This document shows positions 55,264-63,402 of a stretch of DNA of 64,000 nt, in pieces (the first letter of the stretch is position 1; each line of letters opens with the position of its first letter). Source of the DNA: Actinoallomurus sp963799975 (GTDB taxonomy: Bacteria > Actinomycetota > Actinomycetes > Streptosporangiales > Streptosporangiaceae). Made by a program: the position numbers and the translations under genes. The notes under the pieces are model-generated. The model ran no database searches. It was not told the origin of the DNA and worked only from the letters and a program-made list of their open reading frames with translations. Location: assembly GCA_963799975.1 (NCBI GenBank), contig CAWCZF010000002.1, positions 1 to 64,000 of the forward strand. Direction: 5' to 3'.

Positions 55264-56553
55264 GTGATCAACAGACGAGGCTCTGCGGCCAGTGTGGTCG
55301 TGGGCATGCTGGCCGCCTTGACGATAGCGGGAATTCCGCCCGCCTCCGCCGGTGAACCGACGGCTGAGGAACCCCCGAAGGTCGAGCTGGTACTGGATTC
55401 CAGCGGCTCGATGCGCGCCACCGACATCGACGGCCGTAGCCGGATGTCGGTCGCGCAGCAGTCCTTCGACGAGGTCGTGGACGCGCTTCCCACGGAGACT
55501 CAGCTGGGCATTCGTGTCCTCGGCTCTCGCGTTCCCGTGGCAAACAACCAGGCTCTCGGCTGCCGGGACACCCAGCAGATCATGCCGGTCGGCCCCGTCG
55601 ACAAGACGGCGGCCAAGTCCGCGATCGCAACGATGCGCCCCACCGGCTGGACACCGATCGGCCTCGCGCTCCGCGGCGCATCCCGGGATCTGGGCACGGG
55701 CGAGACCACCCGGCGGATCGTCCTCATCACCGACGGGGAGGACACCTGCGGAGCGCCCAACCCGTGCGACGTCGCCCGCGAACTCGCCGCCCAGGGCACG
55801 CACCTGGTGGTCGACACCCTCGGTCTCACCCTGGACGACAAGGTACGACGGCAGCTGACCTGCATCGCCGACGCCACCGGCGGAACCTACACCGCCATCC
55901 AGCACCAGACGCAGCTCACCAGCCGACTCAACCAACTGGTGCGGCGGGCGCACGACACGTACCGCCGTACCCCGCGTCAGGTGGGCGGCAGCGACCGATG
56001 CGCCAACGCTCCGATCCTGAGCCCCGGCGCCTACGCCGACCGCGAGCGCTTCGCCGAGCACCGCTGGTACCGAGTGGAGGTCGCGCCCGGACAGGAACTC
56101 CGCGCCTCGGTGAGCGTCGCGCTCGACCGGACGCTGAACCCCGACTACGGGGTCCTTCTGCGCGCGGTGTCCACGAGCGGGCAGGAGATCGTACGCGGAA
56201 CCGACGCGGGCAGCGGACGTACGGACGTGCTGTCCACCGGCCTGCGCTGGTCGGACCAGCAGCCCTCGGCGGCGCCCGAAGCCTCGACATCGTCCTCGTC
56301 GGATGAGTCCGAGACGAGCCTGGTCTGCCTCGTGGTCAGCAACTCCTTCTCCGCACCCGCCGGAGTCCAGACCTCACCCGGCATGCCCCTGGAACTGACG
56401 GTCGGCGTCGTGCCTTCCTCGCCCACCCCCGGCGGCCCGTCCCTGGGCCGCGGCTGGCTGCTGTTGGTCGTCCTCGCCGGGGCCGGCCTTCTCGGCGGTC
56501 TGCTCACCGGCTGGCTGGCCCGCTGGCGGGTCGCCATCTGGAAGGAGAACTGA
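55264..56553 (+). CDS. secreted vWA-domain membrane protein
   Basis: 429 residues from GTG at 55264. Sec signal (SVVVGMLAALTIAGIPPAS, cleavage after ASA), then a vWA domain with full MIDAS: DSSGSM in VELVLDSSGSMRATDIDG, the Thr in MRPTGWTPIGLALRG, and LITDGEDTCG. After a Ser-rich region come a beta-rich domain and a C-terminal TM anchor (LLLVVLAGAGLLGGLLTGWL) with a short basic tail. The domain faces outward or the cell-wall side. It overlaps almost directly with the next gene (AAGGAGAAC between), forming a two-gene unit. Confidence 0.8.
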   Translation: MINRRGSAASVVVGMLAALTIAGIPPASAGEPTAEEPPKVELVLDSSGSMRATDIDGRSRMSVAQQSFDEVVDALPTETQLGIRVLGSRVPVANNQALGCRDTQQIMPVGPVDKTAAKSAIATMRPTGWTPIGLALRGASRDLGTGETTRRIVLITDGEDTCGAPNPCDVARELAAQGTHLVVDTLGLTLDDKVRRQLTCIADATGGTYTAIQHQTQLTSRLNQLVRRAHDTYRRTPRQVGGSDRCANAPILSPGAYADRERFAEHRWYRVEVAPGQELRASVSVALDRTLNPDYGVLLRAVSTSGQEIVRGTDAGSGRTDVLSTGLRWSDQQPSAAPEASTSSSSDESETSLVCLVVSNSFSAPAGVQTSPGMPLELTVGVVPSSPTPGGPSLGRGWLLLVVLAGAGLLGGLLTGWLARWRVAIWKEN

Positions 56554-56555
56554 CC

Positions 56556-57356
56556 ATGCGCGCCGCCCTTCTCCTGAGCCTGCCGTTCGCGAGCCTCATG
56601 TCACTGGCCCCGGCCGGGCCGGCCGTCGCGGAGGAAACCCCGACACCGAGTCCCAGCAGCACGGTCACCACCGCCGGGACGTCCTTTCTCACCGCGACCA
56701 ATGTGGAGGCCGAGCAGCCCGTACGGGTGTCTGGATCCACCGGCGACTACCAGTACTGGTCGTTCAAGGCCGCCGCCGGGGAGACGGACCGGCTCACCCT
56801 CACCATCACCCTGCCGCCCGGCGCGAGCCGGCACGGCGCGGCCACCTGGACGGTCGACGTCTTCGACGGCTTGCGCCGCCGCCAGGCCTGTACGGCCGGT
56901 TCCCAGACCGCGACCGCGGCGAGCGGCGACGCGACGGTCGCACTGCACTGCCTCCTGAGGCAGGTCCGTTCCTGGGCTGACCCCTGGTCCGACGAGCCGC
57001 TGCCGGGCACCTATTACGTGCGGCTGTCCGCGATCGGCCTGCCAGAGCAGGATCTCGGCCTGCCCGTCCAGACCGACGTGGCACTCACCGTACGAAAAGG
57101 AGACTCGCAACCCGACAACGCGAAACTGAAGGCCCCGCTGTCCCCGAAGGTCGATCCCGGAGCCACCGTGGCACCGCAAGCCGCACCCTCGTCGTCATCC
57201 TCGGCGGCCGGGCCGGCGGCACGCGTGAAGGGCTGGTTCTCGTGGCCGTCCAGCCGATGGTGGTGGACGATCGGCGGCGGCGTGCTGGCCGCAGTCGCCG
57301 GCGTGGGCGGTTACCGCCTGACCCGTCACCCGCGCCACTGGTCTTCGCCCCGCTGA
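56556..57356 (+). CDS. secreted membrane-anchored partner of the vWA protein
   Basis: 266 residues; ATG at 56556 with AAGGAGAAC upstream, 2 bp after the vWA stop. Sec signal (LLLSLPFASLMSLAPAGPAV), a beta-sandwich-like ectodomain (about 45-190: YQYWSFKAAAGETDRLTLTI, DEPLPGTYYVRLSAIGLPEQ) similar in its hydrophobic alternation to the ectodomain of the preceding protein, a Ser/Ala/Pro stalk and one TM (WWWTIGGGVLAAVAGVGGYR). Probably a heteromeric surface complex with the vWA protein. A strong terminator follows. Confidence 0.65.
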   Translation: MRAALLLSLPFASLMSLAPAGPAVAEETPTPSPSSTVTTAGTSFLTATNVEAEQPVRVSGSTGDYQYWSFKAAAGETDRLTLTITLPPGASRHGAATWTVDVFDGLRRRQACTAGSQTATAASGDATVALHCLLRQVRSWADPWSDEPLPGTYYVRLSAIGLPEQDLGLPVQTDVALTVRKGDSQPDNAKLKAPLSPKVDPGATVAPQAAPSSSSSAAGPAARVKGWFSWPSSRWWWTIGGGVLAAVAGVGGYRLTRHPRHWSSPR

Positions 57357-57359
57357 ACC

Positions 57360-57394
57360 GAACCGGCCGGGCCCACCGGGGGCCCGGCCGGTTC
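57360..57394 (+). terminator. perfect 15-bp stem terminator
   Basis: GAACCGGCCGGGCCC (57360-57374), 5-nt loop ACCGG, GGGCCCGGCCGGTTC (57380-57394), 3 bp after the stop of the vWA partner gene. There is no T-run, but such GC stems are common actinomycete terminators. Confidence 0.75.
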
Positions 57395-57506
57395 GTGGGC
57401 GAACGCGTCATACGCCGCCGGTCCGCTGCCCGGCGGGAGTATGAACGACTCGCCACACCCGAGGAGCAGGCACGACTGCTCACCAAACCAACGTGAGGAA
57501 AGATGC

Positions 57507-57743
57507 ATGAACCCGCCCGTGACCATGGATCCGAAGCAACTGGGCATCATCGTTAGCGCGTTCAGCAGTGCGTTCATAGACACGCCGGAGGACACGGATC
57601 TCGTTGATCGAACTCGCATGGCGCTGAAGATGTTGCCGGACGACATCGTGCGAGAACTCGGCGAGGTCGTTGATCTGCTTGCCATGCTCACCAAGGAGCG
57701 TCTAGCCCCGGATACCCCTGCGGGGACGCCCGTTCCGGGCTGA
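57507..57743 (+). CDS. small helical protein, hypothetical
   Basis: 78 residues from ATG at 57507 (GAGG about 10 bases upstream). All-helical: QLGIIVSAFSSAFIDTPED, then LVDRTRMALKMLPDDIVREL and GEVVDLLAMLTKERL, then a Pro/Thr tail. No family recognised. It lies between the vWA unit terminator and an IS3 element. Confidence 0.5.
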   Translation: MNPPVTMDPKQLGIIVSAFSSAFIDTPEDTDLVDRTRMALKMLPDDIVRELGEVVDLLAMLTKERLAPDTPAGTPVPG

Positions 57744-57957
57744 AAATGGGGGTGGTTGCCCGCCGACGCCGGAGTCCTATGGTCGATTGAGGCCGTCGTC
57801 TAGCCGGGCGCTGGGAGCCGTGCATCGGGAGTGGCGGGCCGGCGGTTGCAGGAGGTGGAGTGGAGCGCCCCGGGTTGGGTGAAGTTGACGTACCCCGGCT
57901 TCGGTGGGGTCGGCTTGCTGGAATCCTGATGCCTTTGATCTTGAGGAAAGGCCCAGG

Positions 57958-58855
57958 ATGCCCCGGAGCTATCCCCCTGAGTTCCGCCGTAAGGTGCTGG
58001 ATCTGGTCAAGGCCGGACGGCCGGTCCGGCAGGTCGCCGCGGACCTGCGGATGCCGAGTCAGACCATCTACGTCTGGCTCCGCAAGAACCTATCGACGCC
58101 GGTCTAGAGCCGGGACTGACCTCGACGGACAATGCTGAGCTGGTCGCCGCCCGGCGCCGGATCGCGGCGCTGGAGACCGAGCTGGCGGTGACCCGGCGTG
58201 GGATCGAGCTGGTGAAGCAGGCGATGCCCCCAAAAGACGGTTCGAGGCCATCGCGGTGACGGCCGGCTAAGGCCTGCCGATCAAAGCCTGCTGCCGGGTC
58301 CTGGGAGCGTCGGAGTCGGGTTTCCGCATGTGGCGTAAGCGGCTGCCATCGCCGCGGGCGATCCGGCACGCCTGGCTGAAAACCCCGACCGCGGCCGACC
58401 TGGTAGACCGCCAGTTCACTCGCAGCAAACCCGATGAGCCATGGGTTACCGACATCACCGAACTGGACCACCTTCGATTCTTGATCAGGGACCGGGACAG
58501 CAAGTTCACCCGGCTCTTCGACGAGGTATTCACGACCGAGGGCATCCGCGTGGTGCTCACCGCACCGCAGGTCCCTCGAATGAACGCGATCATGGAACGG
58601 TGGCTTGGCAGCGTACGCCGCGAACTTCTCGACCGGATCCTCATCATGAACGAACGCCACCTCCGCACCGTCCTCGCCGAGTACGAAACCTACTTCAACG
58701 AACACCGCCCGCACCGGGCCCTGAACCAGGCCAGCCCGCTGCAAGCGCTGCCCCGTTCCGGTCGACGCCGACATCAAGGTCACCCGACGGGACCGACTCG
58801 GCGACCCCTTACACGAATACGCCCAGGTCGCAAGAGGTGACGCAATATTTGGCAC
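57958..58855 (+). pseudogene. chimeric IS3/IS481 transposase
   Basis: OrfA starts at ATG 57958 (MPRSYPPEFRRKVLDLVKAG, VRQVAADLRMPSQTIYVWLR) and needs a frame change near 58095 to continue into the zipper-like LVAARRRIAALETELAVTRR. OrfB (about 58270-58850) begins like IS3 (CCRVLGASESGFRMWRKRLP), passes DEPWVTDITE and then jumps straight into IS481-type sequence: FLIRDRDSKFTRLFDEVFTT, APQVPRMNAIMERWLGS. The stretch expected between the two is missing, so this is a recombination chimera. A last frameshift near 58760 truncates the C-terminus. The left end TGGAGCGCCCCGGGTTGGG at 57858 matches the IS3 end type. Confidence 0.7.
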
Positions 58856-58869
58856 CCACAGGTCCAGCC

Positions 58870-59165
58870 GGGGGTTATGACGCGGGCAAGAAGATCAAAG
58901 GCCGTAAAAGGTTCATCGTGACGACACGATGGGTTCGCTGATCACGGTGATGGTGTGCGCGGCGAGCGTCCACGACCGCGACGGCGCCAAGAGCGTGCTG
59001 CTCGGGACGTATCTGACCGCCCCTGGATGCCGGTTCGTCTTCGCCGGCCGGCTGGTCGACTGGGTCGCCCGCATCCTGGGCATCGTCGTGGACATCATCC
59101 GCAAACCCGAAGGCCGAAAAGGCTTCAGTGTCCTGCCGCGCCGATGGGCCCCGCCCATTTCGAAG
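58870..59165 (+). pseudogene. IS5-family transposase remnant
   Basis: GGYDAGKKIKGRKRFIVTDT then SLITVMVCAASVHDRDGAKS and LVDWVARILGIVVDIIRKPE, ending GFSVLPRRW, is the central and C-terminal part of an IS5/IS1182-like DDE transposase. The first catalytic domain and the catalytic Glu region after LPRRWVVERT are missing or frameshifted. Confidence 0.7.
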
Positions 59166-59276
59166 CCATGATCCTGGGCCGCCATCAACACCATGATCCG
59201 ACGCCTCGTACGCGGCCGACCCGCCAGGGCGCCGCCCCCTCGAATACACACGATGAGATCACTTCTCAAACACGTC

Positions 59277-59456
59277 TTAGGGAATTTCGATCGAGAAGCC
59301 AGCAGCCATAATGGATTCGAGGTGATGCCTGTGAGCGCCGAAGAACTGCTCCGCATCACTCCCTTCGATCGATATCGCCACTTCCAAATAATCCTCTGCC
59401 CCTGCCGTTCCGTCACCACACATGAAACACCGAAGCCTTTTGCTCACTTTAACCAT
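59277..59456 (-). CDS. small immunity-like protein
   Basis: 59 residues from ATG at 59456, with GGTAGGTGG six bases upstream. It has a CFMCGDG knuckle (possible half zinc site) and an acidic, beta-rich body: AEDYLEVAISIEGSDAEQ, then FFGAHRHHLESIMAAGFSIE. GAHxxHLxxxMAxGF-type ends occur in small immunity proteins of polymorphic toxins. It lies directly downstream of a toxin-tail remnant on the same strand and is low in GC, both of which support that reading. Confidence 0.5.
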   Translation of the reverse strand: MVKVSKRLRCFMCGDGTAGAEDYLEVAISIEGSDAEQFFGAHRHHLESIMAAGFSIEIP

Positions 59457-59499
59457 TAATTCCACCTACCACTTTCTATATTTTTTTCGATCGATGAGT

Positions 59500-59643
59500 T
59501 CAATTTGCTTTAATTACAGTTGTCGGCGCGCCACTCGGGTTGGCCGGATCGTAGATTACGACATCGCTTACACCGTCTCTATTATCAAGAACCCTGACCA
59601 ACTGACCGTCGTCTTGATAAAATAGCTCCCCGTCGGGGAGTGT
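59500..59643 (-). pseudogene. polymorphic-toxin C-terminal tail remnant
   Basis: The minus strand reads LPDGELFYQDDGQLVRVLDN, RDGVSDVVIYDPANPSGAPT, TVIKAN and a stop at 59500. The block VRVLDNxxGxSDVVxxDPxNPSGxPTT is a recurring end of RHS/CDI-type toxin proteins of actinomycetes. It is cut off by a TAG just upstream (about 59650), so only the last ~45 codons remain, next to the putative immunity gene. Confidence 0.55.
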
Positions 59644-59675
59644 CTAATTAACTTGACACACCCCCCGTACATACT

Positions 59676-59697
59676 GGCGTACCTAAGGCTGTACGCC
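59676..59697. promoter_or_regulatory. GGCGTAC-N8-GTACGCC dyad
   Basis: Perfect 7-bp arms at 59676-59682 and 59691-59697. It lies 41 bp past the tetR stop. It could be a terminator stem for tetR (minus) or an operator; no T-run. Confidence 0.35.
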
Positions 59698-59737
59698 GAT
59701 ACGCACGGTCGTTGCGTGGCCGGGCGCGTTGACAGGG

Positions 59738-60352
59738 TCATCGCTTCACGCCGCCGCTGTGAAGTCCGTTCATGAAGATGGCGAGCAGGCGGTCGGCTTG
59801 AGCTGGGCCGTCCGGGGTGTCCTGGGCGGCCCAGGCGATAGCGCTGACCATCTTGACCACTTCAGCCGCATCGGCGTCGGCGACGACCACGCCTGATCGC
59901 CGTGCCCGCGCCAGCAACGCGGCCCCCGCCTCGAACATCTCCGCGTGCCAGGTCGATACCAGGCCATTCCCGCGGTCGAGAGCCGAGTTCATCACCGCGG
60001 CCGCCAGACCTCGATAAGCCAGGGCATGCGTGAGCGCGGCACGCAACCACGTGGCCAACGCCTCGAATTCGTCCTCGGCCGTCAGCAGCTCGCGACCGAG
60101 GCCGACCAACGCGGCTATCTGCTCGGTGAGCACCGCTTCGATGAGATCCAGCCGAGTGGGGAAATGCCGGTACAGCGTCCCGCTGGCCACCCCTGCCCGC
60201 CGAGCGATCTCGTCCAAGGAGGCGTCCACGCCGGACTCGGCGAAAGCAATGCGCGCCTGCTCGACCAACCGCCCGTGGTTACGCCGGGCGTCCGCGCGCA
60301 TCGGACGACCGGCATGGGACGGCGAATCTTGACCCGCCAGTTCGATCACCAC
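59738..60352 (-). CDS. TetR-family regulator
   Basis: 204 residues. The N-terminal HTH is intact: RLVEQARIAFAESGVDASLD, EIARRAGVASGTLYRHFPTR, LDLIEAVLTEQIA. The C-terminal ligand domain is helical (LATWLRAALTHALAYRGLAA). It is divergent from the NTF2-like gene with a shared ~100-bp intergenic region containing a dyad, the standard arrangement for a repressor controlling itself and its neighbour. The ligand is unknown. Confidence 0.9.
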   Translation of the reverse strand: MVIELAGQDSPSHAGRPMRADARRNHGRLVEQARIAFAESGVDASLDEIARRAGVASGTLYRHFPTRLDLIEAVLTEQIAALVGLGRELLTAEDEFEALATWLRAALTHALAYRGLAAAVMNSALDRGNGLVSTWHAEMFEAGAALLARARRSGVVVADADAAEVVKMVSAIAWAAQDTPDGPAQADRLLAIFMNGLHSGGVKR

Positions 60353-60369
60353 ACCCCTTTGCTAACCGG

Positions 60370-60392
60370 GGACACAGTCCGCTACTGTCTCC
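60370..60392. promoter_or_regulatory. putative TetR operator
   Basis: GGACACAGT (60370-60378), CCGCT, ACTGTCTCC (60384-60392): arms match at 8 of 9 positions. It is 18 bp upstream of the tetR start and 63 bp upstream of the NTF2-like gene, so it can repress both. Confidence 0.6.
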
Positions 60393-60454
60393 ACCTAACC
60401 GGACCATGTCTCACCTTACCGGCATGGCTCGCCCGAAGCAGAAAGGACCGCCCC

Positions 60455-60886
60455 ATGGCGCTGTCGGAACAAAAGCAAGAAGGCGGCGCGCGCGAGGTCT
60501 TGGAGCGTTTCCGCCAAGCCGCTATCAGCCAGTCTGTCGATGACATGAGCCGTCTGTACGCAGCCGACGCGGTCCATGAGTTCCCGTTCACACGTCCAGG
60601 CCTGCCGTCCCGCCTCGAGGGCCGCGACGAGATCGTGACCTGGATAGCCGCAGGGTGGAAGGCCACGTCGCTGAAGTATGAGCGTTACCGCACTCTCGCC
60701 ATCCACAACACCGGCGATCCAGAAACGATCATCGTCGAGCAGGAAGCCCTCGGGACCAGCACGTCCACCGGCGAGTTCGCGCTTCCCAACATCGTTGTGC
60801 TTACCGTGTACAACGGGCAGATCACTCGTCTTCGCGACTACGTCAACATCCCGGCGGCCGCAGCCGCTATAGGACGCGATATCTAA
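60455..60886 (+). CDS. NTF2/SnoaL-like fold protein
   Basis: 143 residues from ATG at 60455 (GAAAGGA at about 60441). NTF2-like cone fold: EVLERFRQAAISQSVDDMSR, LYAADAVHEFPFTRPGLPSR, LEGRDEIVTWIAAGWK and a C-terminal strand IVVLTVYNGQITRLRDYVNI. The family includes ketosteroid-isomerase-like and limonene-epoxide-hydrolase-like enzymes and many binding proteins; the catalytic residues cannot be assigned. Probably repressed by the adjacent TetR. Confidence 0.8.
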   Translation: MALSEQKQEGGAREVLERFRQAAISQSVDDMSRLYAADAVHEFPFTRPGLPSRLEGRDEIVTWIAAGWKATSLKYERYRTLAIHNTGDPETIIVEQEALGTSTSTGEFALPNIVVLTVYNGQITRLRDYVNIPAAAAAIGRDI

Positions 60887-60894
60887 CGCCCCGG

Positions 60895-60987
60895 GGCACC
60901 TACGAGGTCGCGAAGCGGATGGGCGACCAGGACGCCACCTACGACGGGGGCGCACAGTTCGTCCTCACCCGCCGAACGCCGCGCTGA
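60895..60987 (+). pseudogene. RibD/DHFR-like C-terminal scrap
   Basis: GTYEVAKRMGDQDATYDGGA, then QFVLTRRTPR and a stop at 60987, resemble the (R)TYExgxRM then FVLTH segment of dihydrofolate-reductase-like RibD_C proteins. Only about 30 codons are present, directly after the NTF2-like gene. Confidence 0.45.
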
Positions 60988-61434
60988 TTCTCAGTTCAGG
61001 CGGCTGGGCCGAGCTGGCTTGGGGGCGCCGACGATGGCGGAGTGCATGCGATCCCCGACGCCCTCACCGCCGCCAGCACCCTCGTCACCTCCCTGTACGC
61101 GGCAGGGCAGGCCGGGGAGGCGCTGCCCCTGGCCTGCCCTGCCGCTCCGCGGGAATCAGCCACGGCCGATCGTCGTGGCACGGCCGGCGGGCACCCGCTC
61201 TTCCTCAGGCCCACCCCGCTCAAGACCGCCCTCCCCGACGATGGCGCGGTCGTGGTTGAAGCCTGGTTTGCACTTCGTTGCCCCAGGGAACGCGTCGTAC
61301 TGAGCGTCGCGCTCGGCAGGTGATCAGCTGGGTCCGCGTGATGAGAAGCGTGGATTCGGATGCCGTCGGCGAGGATCGCGCTTGCCGGATCGAGCAGCGC
61401 GGCCGGTGCCGCACCATTCCTGGAGGTTTCGCGC
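60988..61434. other. stretch without a supportable gene
   Basis: Plus frames across 61019-61323 are open but low in protein character. AGGTTTCGCGC preceded by GGAGG (61422-61426) is the ribosome-binding site of the transaldolase gene. No terminator hairpin with a T-run seen. Confidence 0.35.
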
Positions 61435-63105
61435 ATGGCTGGTTCCGCTGCGTCCGATCCGCTTGCCGAGCTGTCTGACGCGGGGGTGTCGGTGTGGCTC
61501 GACGATCTGTCCCGTGAGTTGCTGGCAGGTGGCGGCCTTGAGGAGCTGATCGCGGACAAGCACGTGGTGGGGGTCACGACGAATCCCACGATTTTCGCTT
61601 CCGCGCTGTCCAAGGGAGACCGCTACACCGAACAGCTGCGCCGCCTGGGCAGTGACGGGGCGAGTGTCGATGACGCGGTCTTCGCCCTGACCACCGACGA
61701 CGTACGGGACGGCTGCCGGGTGTTCCGCCGGGTGCACCAGCAGAGCGGGGGGATCGACGGGCGGGTCTCGATCGAGGTCGACCCGCGGCTGGCCCGCGAG
61801 ACCGACGCCACCATCGCTGAGGCGGTCGACCTGTGGGAGACGGTTGCCGAGCCGAACCTTTTCGTCAAGGTTCCGGCCACCCGCGAGGGACTGGCAGCGA
61901 TCACTAGTCTCATTGCCCGGGGCATCAGCGTCAACGTCACGCTGATCTTCTCCCTGGATCGCTACCGCGACGTGATGGACGCCTACCAGAGCGGCCTTGA
62001 GCAGGCACAGGCCGCCGGACGCGATCTGTCGGGCATTCATTCGGTCGCCTCGTTCTTCGTCTCCCGCGTCGACACCGAGGTCGACCGCCGCCTCGATGCG
62101 ATCGGCACCCCGCAGGCTCAGGCGCTCAAGGGCAAGGCCGCGATCGCGAATGCCCGCCTGGCCTACCAGGCGCACGAGCAGATGACCGCCCAGCCGCGCT
62201 GGCAGGCCCTCGCCGAGGCGGGGGCGCGCCCGCAGCGGCCTTTGTGGGCCTCCACCGGAGTCAAGGACCCGGCCTACCCCGACACGATGTACGTCAGCGA
62301 ACTCGTCATCGCGGGCACCGTGAACACCATGCCGGGCGCCACGCTGGCCGCGTTCGCCGAGCACGGCACCCTGCCCGTCCACCCACCGACCGCCGACGAT
62401 TATGCCGCGGCAGCGGCCCACCTCGAAGAGCTGGAACACGCCGGCGTCGACTTCGCTGAAGTCACCGACATCCTGGAGAGCGAGGGCCTGGTCAAGTTCG
62501 CGGATAGCTGGGAGGAGCTCGGAGCCTCCGTCAGACACGAAATGCGCTCCGAAGCCGACGGCAAGCCCGCAGACGGCGGATCTGCGGACGACGGTTCCAG
62601 CAACGCAAACCTGCGGGCGATCTACCTCAACGACCACCTCGCCGGCGCGACCGCCGGCCTGGAGCTCTTCCGGCGAGCCGCGAGAACGCAGAAAGGCGAA
62701 GAGGACAAGGGCAACACGACCCTGGCCGAACTGGCCAGGCAGGTCGCGGAGGACCGTGACTCACTGACGCAAGTCATGACCGATCTGGGAGTGTCCATCG
62801 ACCGTTCAAAGGTCGTCCTTGGCTGGCTCGCGGAGAAGGCAGGCCGCCTCAAGCCCAACGGCCATCTCTTCTCCCGCTCCCCGCTGAGCGACGTCGTAGA
62901 AGTGGAGGCAATGCTCTTGGGCGTCCACGGCAAGGCAGCATGCTGGCGCACCCTTCGTACCCTGTCCGAGACCGACCAGCGCCTCGACATCGAACACCTG
63001 GACACCCTGCTGGAACGCGCCGAACGCCAGAGCGCGATCCTCGAAGAGTTGCGTCTCAAGGCGGTCACCCGAGCCCTGGGTCCCCCGCTTCCCCACACCG
63101 GCTGA
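61435..63105 (+). CDS. tal: transaldolase fused to a C-terminal helical domain
   Basis: 556 residues from ATG at 61435 (GGAGG 8 bases upstream). Residues 1-370 are a transaldolase of the mycobacterial/actinomycete type: GVTTNPTIFASALSKG, Schiff-base Lys145 in NLFVKVPATREG, IHSVASFFVSRVDTEVDR, WASTGVKDPAYPDTMYV. It interconverts sedoheptulose-7-P/glyceraldehyde-3-P and erythrose-4-P/fructose-6-P in the pentose phosphate pathway. After a Gly/Asp linker (371-390) comes a separate helical domain (391-545): NLRAIYLNDHLAGATAGLEL, VSIDRSKVVLGWLAEKAGRL, and LLGVHGKAACWRTLRTLSE, elsewhere known to me as a stand-alone protein of ~160 residues with no assigned function. The fusion is unusual. A catalase gene follows. 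Confidence 0.85.
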   Translation: MAGSAASDPLAELSDAGVSVWLDDLSRELLAGGGLEELIADKHVVGVTTNPTIFASALSKGDRYTEQLRRLGSDGASVDDAVFALTTDDVRDGCRVFRRVHQQSGGIDGRVSIEVDPRLARETDATIAEAVDLWETVAEPNLFVKVPATREGLAAITSLIARGISVNVTLIFSLDRYRDVMDAYQSGLEQAQAAGRDLSGIHSVASFFVSRVDTEVDRRLDAIGTPQAQALKGKAAIANARLAYQAHEQMTAQPRWQALAEAGARPQRPLWASTGVKDPAYPDTMYVSELVIAGTVNTMPGATLAAFAEHGTLPVHPPTADDYAAAAAHLEELEHAGVDFAEVTDILESEGLVKFADSWEELGASVRHEMRSEADGKPADGGSADDGSSNANLRAIYLNDHLAGATAGLELFRRAARTQKGEEDKGNTTLAELARQVAEDRDSLTQVMTDLGVSIDRSKVVLGWLAEKAGRLKPNGHLFSRSPLSDVVEVEAMLLGVHGKAACWRTLRTLSETDQRLDIEHLDTLLERAERQSAILEELRLKAVTRALGPPLPHTG

Positions 63106-63402
63106 GCCCGGCCGGAGGCGCACCACCGCGAAACGATGACGGCACGTACTGCGTGTCGGCAAGGATCTGGGGCTCGCCCACCGGAGGAATGCACTTCCGA
63201 ACGGAGATGGTGTGACAAGAAGACCGTCGCCGGACAGGTCCGGGACTGACCGTCCGCACGGCCGGGGTGGCGGGCTGGATGACCGGTGGCGGGTGGTTGG
63301 CAGTCCTGATTGCGGTGTGTCATTGCATGGAACGGTCTGTTTATGGAGTCGCGCGTGGGTAGGGCCGTCCAGAGACGTAGGAGAGATATCGACGGAGGAA
63401 CC
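63106..63402. other. promoter region of the catalase gene
   Basis: About 300 bp without a gene. GGAGG at 63394-63398 precedes the catalase ATG. No clear -35/-10 pair recognised. Confidence 0.4.

Noticed and set aside
56601..57179. Minus frame opposite the vWA partner gene
   Set aside because: The plus gene has a signal peptide, coupling to the vWA gene and a terminator; the minus product is biased.
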